From assembly GCF_030269925.1 (NCBI RefSeq), contig NC_085116.1:3162001-3226000 (forward strand): a stretch of DNA of 64,000 nt. The letters run 5' to 3'. Source of the stretch: Bombyx mori. Its lineage: Eukaryota > Arthropoda > Insecta > Lepidoptera > Bombycidae. A program made the position numbers and the translations under genes. Of the stretch, positions 10,538 through 22,200 are shown in pieces; position 1 is the stretch's first letter; each line of letters begins with the position of its first letter. Under the pieces are notes generated by a model. The model saw only the letters and a list, made by a program, of their open reading frames with translations. It made no database searches and was not told the DNA's origin.

Positions 10538-10748
10538 CTTAATATTTAAGAGTCGCAGTGAATGTTTTAACAAAAATAGTATTATGCAGTATGATATGAC
10601 GTCTAAACTTCAAAGACACGGGGATGACCTCTGTGCTTTTTCATTTTGATGACAGTAAAGCGTAGTTTCCTAACATACGATAGGTTTAGTTACTCCATCG
10701 AGGTTTATTCGCCCCGACTAGCATTGGGATTTACTGCAGATCTAATTC
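10535..10748. repeat. Direct duplication, right unit (empty Helitron site)
   Basis: It matches the left unit (9451-10085) but reads straight through 'gtcgcagtgaatgttttaa' where the left unit is split by the Helitron. The two units differ by scattered substitutions and a few small gaps, so the duplication is not very recent. Confidence 0.7.
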
Positions 10749-11400
10749 ATGTACAGTGCTATCAAATACCAAGTATAAGTGTATTAGCTAATAATAAAAA
10801 GCTAGCTTTATCACTTAAATATAATTATTTTACTAAAATTATGTGAACCATTTTGTTTTTTAATAAGACTCGAATCGACATCCCAACGTACCTACTACCT
10901 ACATAATAAAATTACTCTTTTTTCGCCAATTAATGATGACAATAAATTCTTATTTACGTATCCGAATTCTAAGCGGCAATAAAAAAGTATAAAGCGTGGG
11001 TGGTCCGCAACCATAAAACCGAAATTATGACTCGACATAATGTCTTGTGTAGGTATTGCATAAATATTTTGATAAGTACTGATTAATAAAAAAATATATA
11101 ATCACAATGTTCAACAAAAAGGTTGTTCGCGTTTTTATTAGCTTTGTCCGCATTCACAGTTTACCGATAATAATATATGTGAAAGTATTTTAATATTTAT
11201 GAACTAGGACAGATAATCCATTGCGTATATTCGTACCACGATGGTATTTGTAGACAATAAGTATCAGCAAAGGGATGCACGCGAACATAATTCCTTTGCT
11301 TCCCAATTCATACACGTTTAAAAATTTTATATAGAAAGTGGCAGTCAAACTTGAGCTTGATAAAACAATAGTTATTTCATGGTATACACAGAAACGGATG
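10749..11400. other. Intergenic DNA, nothing recognised
   Basis: AT-rich sequence with no conserved reading frame and no repeat seen elsewhere in the window. Confidence 0.4.
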
Positions 11401-11839
11401 ATTGCTTAGATGGGTGGACGAGCTTACAGCCCACCTGGTGTAAGTTGTTATTGGAGCCCATAGACATCTACAACGTAAATACGCCACCCACCTTGAAATA
11501 TAAGTTCTAAGGTCTCAGTATAGTTACAACAACTGCCCTGCCCTTCAAACTGAAATGCATTACTGCTTCACGGCATAAATAGGCAGGGTAGTGATAGGTA
11601 CCTGCCCGTGCGGACTCACAAGAGGTCCTACCACCAGTAATTACGCAAATTATATTTTTGCGGGTTTGATTTTTATTACACGATGTTATTCTTTCACCGT
11701 GGAAGTCAATTGTGGACATTTGTGAAGGACGTATTTCATTAGAAAAAATGGTACCCGCCTGCGGGATTCGAACACCGTTGTATTATATCGCTAGATACGA
11801 ATGCACCGGACGTCTTATGCTTTAGGTCATGACGTCTTC
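11401..11839 (-). mobile_element. Bm1 SINE, near full length
   Basis: Antisense on the plus strand: it begins at the 3' end ('gattgcttagatgggtggac'), passes the body in reverse, and ends with the reversed tRNA-like head ('gcgggattcgaacacc', 'caccggacgtcttatgc', 'ggtcatgacg'). Both pol III box regions are recognisable though mutated. Confidence 0.83.
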
Positions 11840-12135
11840 AAAATTAACTCATCCCGATCCCGCGTAAATGAGAACAGAAATTAAAATTAAATTCTGGAGA
11901 ACACAGACAGTACAACCTTACAGTAGATTTCCACTTACATGACGTCACTTACATTTGAGAGCTAGACACAAGTCTATTCGTATTTTGCAAGCGTACCTAC
12001 AGTTTAAAAGCACATGTATAATAATTACGGCACTCGATCATTCTCTGAGCATATTGACCTAAATATAATTAACAATTAGCACCACATTACACAAACAATA
12101 AATTCATAATCACATAACACGTGACAAACTATACT

Positions 12136-12256
12136 TTTTATTTTTATTGTCCTTGTAGGCAGACGAGCATACGGCCCACCTGATGGTGAGTGGTTACCGT
12201 CGCCCATGGACTTCAGCAATGCCATGGGCAGAGCCAAGCCGCTGCCTACCGCTGTC
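12136..12256 (-). repeat. Family C short retroelement tail
   Basis: Poly-T rich left edge, then 'ccttgtaggcagacgagc', 'acctgatggtgagtggtt', 'gtcgcccatggacttcagc' and 'agccaagccgctgcc'. The same sequence occurs at 36436, 52128 (sense, with an A tail) and 55238. The 3' end is similar to, but distinct from, the Bm1 3' end. Confidence 0.65.
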
Positions 12257-12299
12257 TGCCTATCAACTTTCCAATTCAGACGAAAACGGAATGAACGCA

Positions 12300-14087
12300 T
12301 TTTATAGTTGAATTAATTATTTCGAAAGTTTTATTTTTTACTAAAGAATATTAATAGTTTTTGTGAGTATCTAATCTAGACAACGTTATTGACTATTATA
12401 GAAATTAAAGAAAAAAAGTGTGCATTATCTCAGTAGGTATCAATAATAAATTTCCATCTTCTCTTGACAATCTGGTTCTTCGTTTATTTTAATCCTACTT
12501 TTATTGATTTCACATCCGCATATCTGTGGGAAGTAATTTATTTGTCGTTGGAATATTAATTAATTAATGGGTGCAAGTTTTTTTGTTTTCGTTCCTAATA
12601 AAATAGATACCTAACAAAACTCGAGAAATGCAATTACCATCTATTTAAATTATGTTCAAAGCTTGCGTTCTATTTTAATTAATATTATTAAGTTTTAATT
12701 ATATTTAGAACTATAATATAAAATATAAGTACAGGTGGTATACGAAGCAAATAGTGGAACAAAAACGTGAGAATTGTTCAAACAATAGAAGTTTTTGTGT
12801 GCAGCACACTCTTAGTGGTTAGCACCTAGCCATTAGTTGCTTCGTGACTACAATCTACGGTCTGCTACAGTTTTCTGGGAATTTTAATAAAATAAATTTC
12901 ACCTAATTCTTTTTAGACCACGGCTGCGTGAAGGCATACTCGCCAGATACGATAATGTTAGGTGATCTGGCATAAAAATATGAATTGTGAATCTCAAACT
13001 GTCAGTAGGTATATATTTGAACGTCGTTAGGTTATATTGCTTTAAACCAAAAATATTTATTGGTTCGTGTACTACAAACTTAATATTTTAAATTATAAGT
13101 AATGCAACCTAAAATGTATCTTTTGTTTATTATTTACCTAAACACTAAAATACTGGCTAATTTGGCTAAACCTCTTTGCTAAAATATCACCTGACCGTAC
13201 TAAAATGTATATAAAATTATTGCCATTATAAATACTGATATCTTATGTAAATTTTTAAATAAATAAAGTTGACTATTTAAATTTTCTACTTTTCAAAATG
13301 AACGTTTTAAATTGTTTTAGTTCTAATAAATATTCACTTAAAGATCAAATTTGTTTGAAACTATTAATCTAGAAAATACATACCTAGTCTATGAATCGAA
13401 ATTAAGAAAACGACTACACTAAAAAAACTACATAAGTGGGTATTTCATACCTTCTTCTTAATATCAATAAATTATACTTGCGAAAAAAACATTATTTATT
13501 AAATAAACTGTTAAAGAATGTTTTAGTTTTATATGTTGCGAAAATCAAGTCTCTCTTGAGAAAGCTAACCGCCCACTGTGTGTTATTTTAGAGAGGTGAT
13601 AGGGACATTGTACATGGGTATCCGGTGACAACGATAGCTTCGATAACGTATCAGTGCGAGGGTCAGTACTGGATGAGCGCTCGCGGACAGTGGTCGACCG
13701 ACAGGCTGCATTGAATTTCATACAGAGTCCGCGAGTAGCTCGGAAGCGCGCATCCCATCGGGAGGCCATTGTTCCACCGCCCACTTCCATTGTTCCGAAC
13801 GCAATTCATTACGCCCAATAATCCGCTCAGCTGACCGTGGAGTAAGCCTCGTTATTAATCCCATCCGTTCAGTTACGACCAATTGTTGTATAAATCGGGT
13901 GTTACCGTTGTTACAGAGATCGCATTTAAGGAATTACCGCCGCCGTATGGCTCCCGATGTAACGAGAACGATAGTCCCGTACACGCGCAACAAGGTTCGA
14001 CGGAGTCGGTAATAGCAGAACATCACTCTGTTTGAACTACAAATAAGTTTTTTAAACTATAACGCTTCATCGTTTCTTGTGCTATAG
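12300..14087. other. AT-rich DNA followed by a GC-rich, unique segment upstream of the SH3 gene
   Basis: 12300-13540 is AT-rich with no feature recognised. 13545-14035 is clearly richer in G and C, carries no repeat seen elsewhere, and lies directly 5' of the first recognised SH3-gene exon. It may contain the promoter or a 5' exon. An ATG at 13945 opens a frame that could reach a donor-like AAG|GTTCGA in phase 0 and splice over about 90 bp to the exon at 14088. This is a weak model. Confidence 0.35.
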
Positions 14088-17000
14088 ATTGATGGTGCCA
14101 CGCTGGAGGTACTCGACTTGCTTGCGAATTGCAAAATCACCTCAGAAGCCAACGACCAGAATCAATCCGAGGTCGAGTACGCTGAAATCAAAGAGATGGG
14201 CGTGTGGCAATCCACGCCGCTAGCTCATCGACATAAGTCGAAAATTTCATTAACTTGGGTGCTGAAAGAGAATTTGGAAAACAAGAAATTGGCTTGCGAA
14301 AAGGGGAGGAACTGCGAAAATGTACGACCTAAAAAATACAGTGACATTGATAGACCCCAACATTACAGTCAACGATTAAATGAAAACGACAATTATAGAA
14401 AGTGTAATTCGAATAGAGACACGAATAGGATCATAGGACGTAACGAGTATTATCATAATCTGAGATTTCAAAGTGCTTGTGATGAGTTTACCAAGGAATC
14501 GGATTCTTATTCTGATGATTCTAGTGTTGACCTTCAATACATGAGGAGAAATAGACACAGGCACAGAAGAAAGAAGACAAAACAAAACTCTAAATTCGGA
14601 TACGATATTAAAGATGTAGACGGATTTTTAACAGAGGTGAGTTGACTTTAGAAATACGTTTTAATAAATAAATAAATTAATTAATAAACGATAATATAAT
14701 AAAACAGTGACATGTCCGATGTCGCAGGTGATAGCCCATACGAGCTATTTCAGACGCGCATAAAAAACGCGAAATGGCCCGAAAGACGCGTTGAGCCTGT
14801 CTACACAATTCGCTGCTTAAAATAAATTAGAAAAGTTTCAAATTTCAATAAACTCACATTAATAACAATGTGTATAATATTGGTGCTCTAGATAGGCCAA
14901 CAAACTCATCTACCTACAGATATTACAACGAGAAACTCACTTTGAGATATGAGGTCGATATCTCGATTGTAATGTACATAATATAACGGCTGCTCACTCT
15001 TCGAATTGTACACGTATCTACATCGCGGCAAAAATAGGCATGACGATAGATTATTTATTTAAGGCTAGATGGTTGGACGAGCTCACAGTCTACTTGGTGT
15101 TAAGTGGATACAGGAGCCCATAGACATCTACAACGTAAATGCACCACCCACCTTGAGATATAAGTTCTAAGGTCTCAGTATAGTTACAACGGCTGCCCCA
15201 CCCTTCAAACCGAAACGCATTACTGCTTCACGGCAGAAATAGGCAGGGCGGTGGTACCTACCCGTGCGGACTCACAAGAGGTCCTTCCACCAGCAATTAC
15301 GCAAATTATAATTTAGCGGGTTTGATTTTTAATACACGATGTTATTCCTTCACCGTGGAAGTCAATTTATTTATACGTGCGTACTAACAATACGCCTAAC
15401 CATCGCCACAATACATAATATCATTATATTCTTACCACACAACATAACATAATAACTGTTCATAATTAATAGTTCGCCCTCTCCTCCTTCACATACATCA
15501 CACACAAGCACAACGCCCGCAGTGTACAATATGGATCGAAAAATTGGCGTGAAATTGGATGAGCGTAAATTACTCATAATTTAGTTTTCGGAATCGGGTT
15601 TTGTTTAAAACGTTTTCTCGTATATAAATTTCGAACAGCAAAAACGCTTCTTTCCAAGCTAATTATATTGAAGGGCTTTAGTGAATTATGTACCATACAT
15701 CGAACCTCCGTATCGAATAGATGCCAGAAATTGCAAATTACAGTATTAAGCTTGGACCAAAGCACTACGTTTTAATTCAAACACTTTATTTTTGATTGAT
15801 GATGATTTCAAAGGGGTGCGGCATTGGCTTTATGATATCTATAGGTTCCAGTAATCACACCTAAGCGATAAAACAAAGAAAACATTATGTTCTTACACAA
15901 AATAAACAATACGTTTGTTATATTTACAATGAAATTTCTATGACATTTACATAAATTCATTGTAGCATTTGATATGGATTCTAGATACTAGCTGTTACCC
16001 GCGACTTCGCCTGCATGGTTAAAGAAAAGTATTATGTATTTTTTTTAAAGATAATAAAAGAACTGTCTCTAGAAATGAGATAGGTATATATTATTTCAAT
16101 AAAAGGCTATTTCACTATCCTAACCGAAATCTAAAAATAAAAATAAAAACTATGTTAATTCATTGCTCCGTTTCAGCGTTAAAGAAGGACAAACACATCG
16201 ACAAACGAACATTTCATTGCAGTATTAATTGCACCGTCTGAGTCAAGCCGTAAAGCGTTAAAACTTAGTGCCTGTCTGCGGGATTCGAACACCGACACAC
16301 TCGCCTCGCTCAATACGAATGCACCGGGCGTTTTATCTTTTAGTCCATGACGACTTCAACGTAAACATAAATCACTACATAGTATAAAATAAAGTCGCTA
16401 TCTCTGTCCCTATATCCCTATGTATGCTTAAATCTTTAAAACTACGCAATGGATTTTGATGCGGTTTTTTTTAATAGATAGAGTGATTGAAGAGGAAGGT
16501 TTATATGTATAAGAACACCCATTAAATAGTCGAGAAATACTGTTATTTTTTCTGAGGTTTCTAATGTGCTTCGCCCCGCGGTGTCACCCGCGATACAACA
16601 ATAACCGCGGGTAACATCGCGGGACTCGGCTATCAATAATAAAATTCAATGTTTCCGAAGCGAAGCGAGGGCGGGTCGCTAGTAAGCAAATAAATAAGTT
16701 TGTGCAGACTTCAATGCTCGACGAATTTACTCAGCATTTAATGTGACCTCTTTCAGGCTTCAATCGATCGACCCGGTAACATACCGGTGGTAATAACTTA
16801 TCCCAGCATATTGTACCAGACCCAAAACGAAGCTCAACAAGAGCTGACCTTACCGCTGGGCACAGTCGTGAACGCAGTGTTCAAGAACGACAAGTGGTTG
16901 TACGCGCAGACTCCGCACGGAGACGAAGGATATGTGTTGTATAAGGCTTGTTTGCCCTTGGGAATATTGCCAAACAGGTAAACACAGCTAATTTAAATAA

Positions 17001-19888
17001 GGGTATTTATTACCTGGTAACTAAGACCTTTAGGTCAAGTCTTATTTTAATTTACATTTATATATTTATGAAAAATGATAATATGGAGTAAAATGAAATG
17101 AAATGAATATGAATAATTTGAGACATTAATCAACTGTGATGAAATTAAATGAAATGAGATGATATGGGATGAAATATAACCTCAGTAAAATGGTGGTGAG
17201 ACTGAGATTTTTTCAGTGGACATTTTGGAGGATCCCGAGAAGTTACGTTCAGCGCCTTGTTTCATTTTCCCACATTTTTGCACTTTCACAGATATTAAAC
17301 AGTTAATAAACCACCAATAATACACATTTAAACCTGAAAAAACACTAAATAGACAAAATAAAACTTCGATCAACAATAGTAACTAGATTTCGGGTCGTGC
17401 ATAAAATCCGTCTCGTCAAATAACAGCGCACTTGAAATGTGAGCTCTTATTTTGTTTAGTTCACTTCAAACACAGCCAATGTCAACCCGTCTCATAATAC
17501 CGCAATGTATATTCAAAAGTTGCAAAAATAAGGCCCGAAAAAGCAATTTAACGGCCGGAGTATCTTACTTTCGGTAAGTACATGAAGTATAAACTATATT
17601 GTAAGCTTTAAACTTATAAATAATATTAAATTTTGAACAAAATTACTGATTTTTAACCACCGCTACAAATGTTGGCCAAGGCTCGGCCAACACATGGACA
17701 AACTTTTGCTTAACAGAACAGTAAATGCATGGAGTAGATTTGTGTTGTAATATTTTTTTTAAATTTGTTAGCAGCACTTCAAAATTAGTTGGTTAAAATT
17801 GGTTAATGCTGCTTTTGTGTCTGTTTGTTGGACTCTCATTAGATACTTAGCTATCCATTTTTATTTTAGCTTTCCTAGCAATCACGTGTGCAGAATGGAT
17901 CTCGATTGTCGCCAGAGAAACAAGAGATGACTTTTATAAGCCAGCTAAGAACTCCGCTTATTGACACTGGACATCTTTGCCTTCCGTGCTCACGGCTACT
18001 GAAATGTGGCCGAAACATTGTAATAAAAATACCGCGCTTGAAACCGTTTAAACGTTGTTTTATTATGTGCACTGGTCGCGAAAACTTAAAAATATATATT
18101 ACACAAAAACGTAACGCTAATAAAATAATAAGTAATGTATAGATACTAACAAACATACATTTCCAAAACATAAAAAGTAAACAACTAAACTTTTACTTTA
18201 ATTCATTAATAAAATATTTTAGTGTTAAGCGCGACTCCCTTACCTCCTGTAGTAAATAGAAATCGGCATTTCAAGAAGCAAAAATAAATAAAGCAAAACG
18301 ATGTTAGTTCTCAGAGCAATTAAGGGAAAAGTTACTTTATTTGTTGCACCTTAAGATTGATTTAACATTAAAAGTTGTTTAAAATATGTCTTTTTATTGG
18401 TAAGTGACAGGAGTAATTTATTGCTTTGCTCGTTTTATGTGACGAATGATCGTAAGTATTAGATAATGTTTTGGAGATTTGTGACTTTATTACTAGGTGC
18501 CATAGTTGTTATTAGTTTGAAAGTAAAAGTGTTTCAAAACTTTTTTCTCCGTTTGTTAGTAAACGAATGTAGCTATATAAGTATATATTCACGCGGACAG
18601 TTTTTGCTTTAATTTTGTACGTATCCCTTTATCTAGTTACTATTGTTGATCGAAGAAATAAAACAAATCACACAACTTCACTCCTCGCGTTCCCGCCAAA
18701 AAGTCCGGTAAACACTGCTATGACGTTGTCAAATTTTGAAATTATATGAGTTTTACTGTGTCGTTAAAACTTATTTTACGGATTAATCGACGACCGACAG
18801 CTGTAAAACATTCGAAACGTTGGAAATAATCGAAAGATATTAGAAAACTTTTGAATAATAGATTGAACCGTAAAAAAGTTTTAATTATGTCTACGGCTGA
18901 AAAACCTCTAATTCTAGTATTAGAGTATTATCTATTTAATGTGATCATAAGCTTCCATTTCTGATGTGGTGATCATGAAAACGTAGATCGTATATAATTG
19001 GATTTTCCTTCTGACGCTCTTTGGTTATCTTTTGCTGGGTTGCAATGGGTTTCAATCAGGTCGAGTTGCCGTTAGCACAAGATATTACTTTATTGTTGTT
19101 ATAAATTGCCATTGGGAAAGAAAAGGATGTCCGTTGGGAAAGAAAAGTTGTTGAGTAGCGACCGCGTACCGTAAGACGTATCATGGGTAGGCCTGCCACA
19201 AAATGGACCGATGACCTGTTGACGTTCCCGGGGATCCGCCAGATGCAAGCAGCGCAGGACCGATCTTTGTGGCGAGGCTTAGGGGACGCCTATATCCAGC
19301 AGTGGACGTCCGTGGGCTGATAGATAAATAGATAGACAGATGTTATTAATCCGCTGTCACCTTTGAACTGAGCCAAGCATATTTCGTTCTCTTACACTAT
19401 GCATTTTTTTTATATACAATCCACCATTCGTATCTTTCAGAGCATCAGCTCAAAGGAAGTCACCGTGTTGGGAGAGCAGCACCGACGTGTACCCGCGGCC
19501 GCGCGGGAACACCACGGACGGCGAAAAAACGCAACAGCGCAGAAGGACGCGTTCCGAATGCAGATACAGAAACAACGACAGAATCCAACCTAATTATTGT
19601 CCGGAAAAAGATTTCGACGATTTATATTTGAAAACGAAATCTGTTTGCTCGCTTAATTCAAAGTATGGACACGAAAATTCGCACGTTAAAAGACAAACTC
19701 TGATGGTCGTCAATAGTAATTACAAAGGTAACGTTTTGGAAAGAACGGTGACCGTGCAGAAAGGTGAAGTTGTAGTGCTCGAGAACAGCGCGCGTGCCAG
19801 TACAAATGTCGATTGGTTTTACGTTAAGAAGAAAGATGGAAGTCTTGGGTTCATACCAGCGGTTATAGCGGATCATGGGTACATTTGA
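14088..19888 (+). CDS. Two-SH3-domain adaptor-like protein, 3' part
   Basis: Three exons join in frame: 14088-14636, 16757-16977 and 19441-19888 (TGA at 19886), giving 405 residues without the start. Acceptors (gctatag, tttcag, tttcag) and donors (GAG|GTGAGT, AG|GTAAAC) are good and phases agree (0, then 2). The first 183 residues are charged and low in complexity, with a YAEI tyrosine motif and a basic RNRHRHRRKKTK run. Exon 2 is mostly an SH3-type fold (residues about 192-255, with DKWLYAQTPHGDEGYV). The last exon ends in a second SH3 domain containing WFYVKKKDGSLGFIPAVI. SH3 domains bind proline-rich ligands, so a scaffold or adaptor role is inferred. I do not recognise the orthologue; the insect Dlish/Vamana-type multi-SH3 proteins are one possibility. 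The first coding exon is not established. Confidence 0.78.
15055..15368 (-). mobile_element. Bm1 SINE, 5'-truncated, in an SH3-gene intron
   Basis: It starts with reversed 3'-end sequence ('ggttggacgagctcacag') and stops in the 'ccttcaccgtggaagtcaat' region before the tRNA-like head. The 120 bp upstream (14930-15050) look like a much older antisense Bm1 remnant ('ctttgagatatgagg', 'catcgcggcaaaaatagg'). Confidence 0.78.
15987..16225. repeat. Moth interspersed repeat fragment
   Basis: It begins 'actagctgttacccgcgacttcgcctgc', a sequence I know as a frequent terminus of interspersed repeats in Lepidoptera, and continues in AT-rich DNA. The class is uncertain (LINE or Helitron terminus). Confidence 0.4.
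16265..16360 (-). mobile_element. Bm1 tRNA-like head fragment
   Basis: Only the head is present, in reverse: 'cctgtctgcgggattcgaacacc', 'atacgaatgcaccgggcg', 'ttagtccatgacgacttcaa'. The body is missing. Keeping a 5' piece alone is unusual for a reverse-transcribed copy and suggests later deletion. Confidence 0.7.
16372..16682 (+). mobile_element. Helitron-like element (family F)
   Basis: It starts TCACTACATAGTATAAAA after a host A and ends GCGGGTCGCTAG before a host T, with GC-rich, hairpin-capable sequence shortly before the end ('cgaagcgaagcgagggcgg'). TC and CTAG termini between A and T are the Helitron signature. No coding sequence. It lies in the intron between SH3-gene exons 1 and 2 of this model. 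Confidence 0.55.
16990..18712 (+). mobile_element. Repeat family H, split by a 1.29-kb insertion
   Basis: 16990-17363 and 18664-18712 match, in order, the reverse complement of about 61690-62095. Shared landmarks include 'taagacctttaggtca', 'cagtaaaatggtggt', 'tcccacatttttgcac' and 'cttcactcctcgcgttcccg'. The element contains imperfect GAAAT/GATGAAAT pentamer-like runs at 17085-17175. It has no coding potential. The parent class is unknown. Confidence 0.65.
17364..18655. mobile_element. 1292-bp element with 25-bp inverted ends, apparently new
   Basis: The ends are perfect inverted repeats of 25 bp beginning CTTCGATCAACAATAGTAAC. They are flanked by an 8-bp direct repeat AAATAAAA (17356-17363 and 18656-18663). 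The other family H copy carries a single uninterrupted version of this target, so both borders are confirmed inside the window. The interior is AT-rich with short open frames only, none resembling a transposase. An 8-bp duplication fits hAT or P-type enzymes, but the terminal bases do not match a family I know. Confidence 0.78.
19141..19325 (+). mobile_element. LINE 3' end (reverse-transcriptase C terminus)
   Basis: From 19186 an open frame encodes GRPATKWTDDLLTFPG followed by SLWRGLGDAYIQQWTSVG and a stop at 19318. This is the characteristic C terminus of a non-LTR element frequent in moths. A GATA-type simple repeat ('gatagataaatagatag') follows as the tail. The 5' part is missing. It lies in the last SH3-gene intron. 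Confidence 0.75.
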
Positions 19889-19995
19889 AGAGCTAGCTCG
19901 TCTAGCTTAAGGTAGAAATGTGACAATGTCTAGCAAGCCCCAGGCTTCCCGAGGTGTTGTACCACGCAAACACCCAGGACCTGATCCTAGAAGAT

Positions 19996-20060
19996 ATTTC
20001 CATCACTTCGGGCGCATGATCCTAGAAGATATTTCCATCGCTTCGGCGCCATGTCGATGG
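19996..20060. repeat. Short tandem duplication downstream of the SH3 gene
   Basis: The segment 'atcctagaagatatttccatc' plus 'cttcgg' occurs twice about 40 bp apart just after the SH3-gene stop codon, probably within its 3' untranslated region. Confidence 0.6.
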
Positions 20061-20567
20061 GCGATTTGTTAGCTCATCTGTCGATCTAATACAGAAAATT
20101 CTCAAAGTTTAGATCGTGATCAGTATCTATAACATCTTCATTTAGTTTATAATTAAAACTACTGTTAACCTCGCGTTTTTTTATTTTTCATTATACTATT
20201 TCTTAAATTTCGAATACGTGACGTTTTTCGTGGCCACGGACGACTGTAGTCCGTGGACTGGAGTAAGACTAGTTTTAACTATGTCCACAAGTGGAAACCA
20301 AAGGAATACGATACGACCTTCAGTTCGTGCAACCACTAAAATTCTGAAGGATTTATGCGACATACCGCGATTTCAAATTGAAAGCATGCAACAAAAGCTT
20401 CGAAACCAATGTTCTTTTTTTTTTCGTTCAAAAAAGTTCACGAACGATTTATCTCCAGCGATTATTGGAGCGCATAAATATTATAATGTTGAAGTCTGAA
20501 TTGCATTTTATGCCCTACGTATTCGTTGGTAACCTAAAAGGCTATTCCTGCTTCGTTGTGGCTGGTA

Positions 20568-20890
20568 GGTGAGGTTTATGGGGTTTACTAAAACTGGCCC
20601 GAGCAAGAGCAGTGCTTGGCACAATCTAGCACCAGATCAGGCAGAACTGGTGGCAGGACCTGTTGTGAGTCCGCGAGTAGGTACCACCACTCTGCCTATT
20701 TCTGCCGTGAAGCATTAATGCGTTTCGGTTTGAAGGGTGGGGCAGCCATTGTAAGTATATTTGGGACCTTAGAACTTAATCTCAAGGTGGGTGGCGCACT
20801 TACGTTGTGGATGTTTATGGGCTCCAGTAACCACTTAACACCAGGTGGGCTGTGAGCTCGTCCACCCAACCAAGCAATAAAAAATAAAAA
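20568..20890. mobile_element. Family B fragment joined to a 5'-truncated Bm1
   Basis: 20568-20640 is a short family B piece ('gtgaggtttatggggttt', 'gagcaagagcagtgcttgg'). From 20646 to 20890 a sense Bm1 follows, from 'ggtggcaggacctgttgtgagtcc' to 'gctcgtccaccca' and an A-rich tail. The junction suggests that Bm1 inserted into the older fragment. Confidence 0.65.
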
Positions 20891-21002
20891 AATCACAATT
20901 GGATTACAATAATGAACGCAACAAACTCCAACAAACTGTTTATACAATCAAAACGCTCAGTTTGTTCGCAACACGCCAAGAGTATGTTTAAATATATACA
21001 TA

Positions 21003-21502
21003 TACTAGCTGACCCGGCAAACTTTGTGTTACCTTAAATAAGATTTCTAGGGAAATTCTACAGTAGAAAAAAAAACCTCATTTAACCGCATAATACTTCA
21101 TTATAAACGTTGATCGTAGAGGGGTGAAAATTTCAGAGTATAATGAATTTTTTTATTCTACGTCATGACAAAATAAAAACAAAATTCTCGCAAAAATTTT
21201 TAAAGTTTTTAATTAGCAAATAAAAATAAGGGTTGATCGTAGAGGGGTGAAAATTCAGGGTTGTATGTATTTTTGTATGTTGTATCATAAAAAAATAGAA
21301 ATTAAAAATTTTGTATAAAAAATAAAATAAAAAATTTAGGGGTGGACTACCCCTAACATTTAGGGGGATGAAAAATAGATGTTGGCTGATTCTCATAGAT
21401 ACCGGATAAGCACAAAAAATTTCATCAAAATCGGTCAAGCCGTTTCGGAGGAGTATGGCAACGAAAACTGTGACACGAGAATTTTATATATTAGATAGAT
21501 AA
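21003..21502 (+). mobile_element. Interspersed repeat family G
   Basis: It starts 'tactagctgacccggcaaac' and ends near 'gacacgagaattttatatattagat', with 'aaaatcggtcaagccgtttcggag' close to the end. A shorter, diverged relative is at 47365-47565. Internally it repeats 'ttgatcgtagaggggtgaaaa' about 120 bp apart (21112 and 21234). I take it to be a LINE tail, but no protein evidence remains. Confidence 0.5.
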
Positions 21503-21860
21503 AACACCCAGACTAAGAGCAAACAAACCTGTTCATCACACAATGCTTGTCCAATGAAGGAATCGAACTAGTGATACCAATTAGACGTAAATAGGAGGCG
21601 ATTGAACTTATGAGCTGTTTCAATTTGAGGCTGGAGCAAGTAACTATAATTTACACAAGTACCGACTGGGCGCAATTGGTTAAATATTGTTATCCAAAAA
21701 ACTTTATTGATGTTTTAATGTTGCATACATGCATATTTTACATTGTCCATTAAAAGCTCAAAATATGTACAGGTGACTGAGAAAATGAAAAATTAAGTTA
21801 TTTAAATATCCTAGAGTAAATTTTACTGAACTTATCATAATATTAGTAAATACTGTATAT

Positions 21861-22136
21861 TAGTCGTCTATTATCAAAGGTGGCAATCTGTGCATTTGGA
21901 CAAAAAAATGTTATTGATATGTCAATACAGATTGATTTGAATATAATAGTCTCCTTCAAAGAATACGGTTCAAAACCTGCATTAAATAAAGGTTAATACT
22001 TAACCTGTTATTTATCTAAGATGTCGCTCATAAGAGTTTTGTGACTACCAATGGAATACAAAGTCAATAATTCATTTTTCTGATTTACCAATAATTTTCC
22101 AAAAGTCACATTACCGGCTTTGATAATAGTCGACTC
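21861..22136 (+). mobile_element. MITE family A, copy 2
   Basis: Another 276-bp copy colinear with 1162-1437, with the first terminal base changed (TAGTCG in place of GAGTCG). It is flanked by a 4-bp direct repeat ATAT (21857-21860 and 22137-22140). It lies just downstream of the THOC6 3' end. Confidence 0.85.
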
Positions 22137-22200
22137 ATATAATAAAACTTAGGTCTCGATTTAATTTCATTTAATTTTTTCCACCTAAATATGCTTATAA

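Noticed and set aside
17888..18142. 84-codon ORF inside the 1292-bp element as a possible transposase
   Set aside because: No catalytic motif or family similarity, and an equally long frame exists on the other strand over the same bases.
20616..20947. ORFs over Bm1 copies (also at 8529, 10113, 12076, 36434 and 52128)
   Set aside because: They are translations of SINE or family C repeats, which are non-coding.
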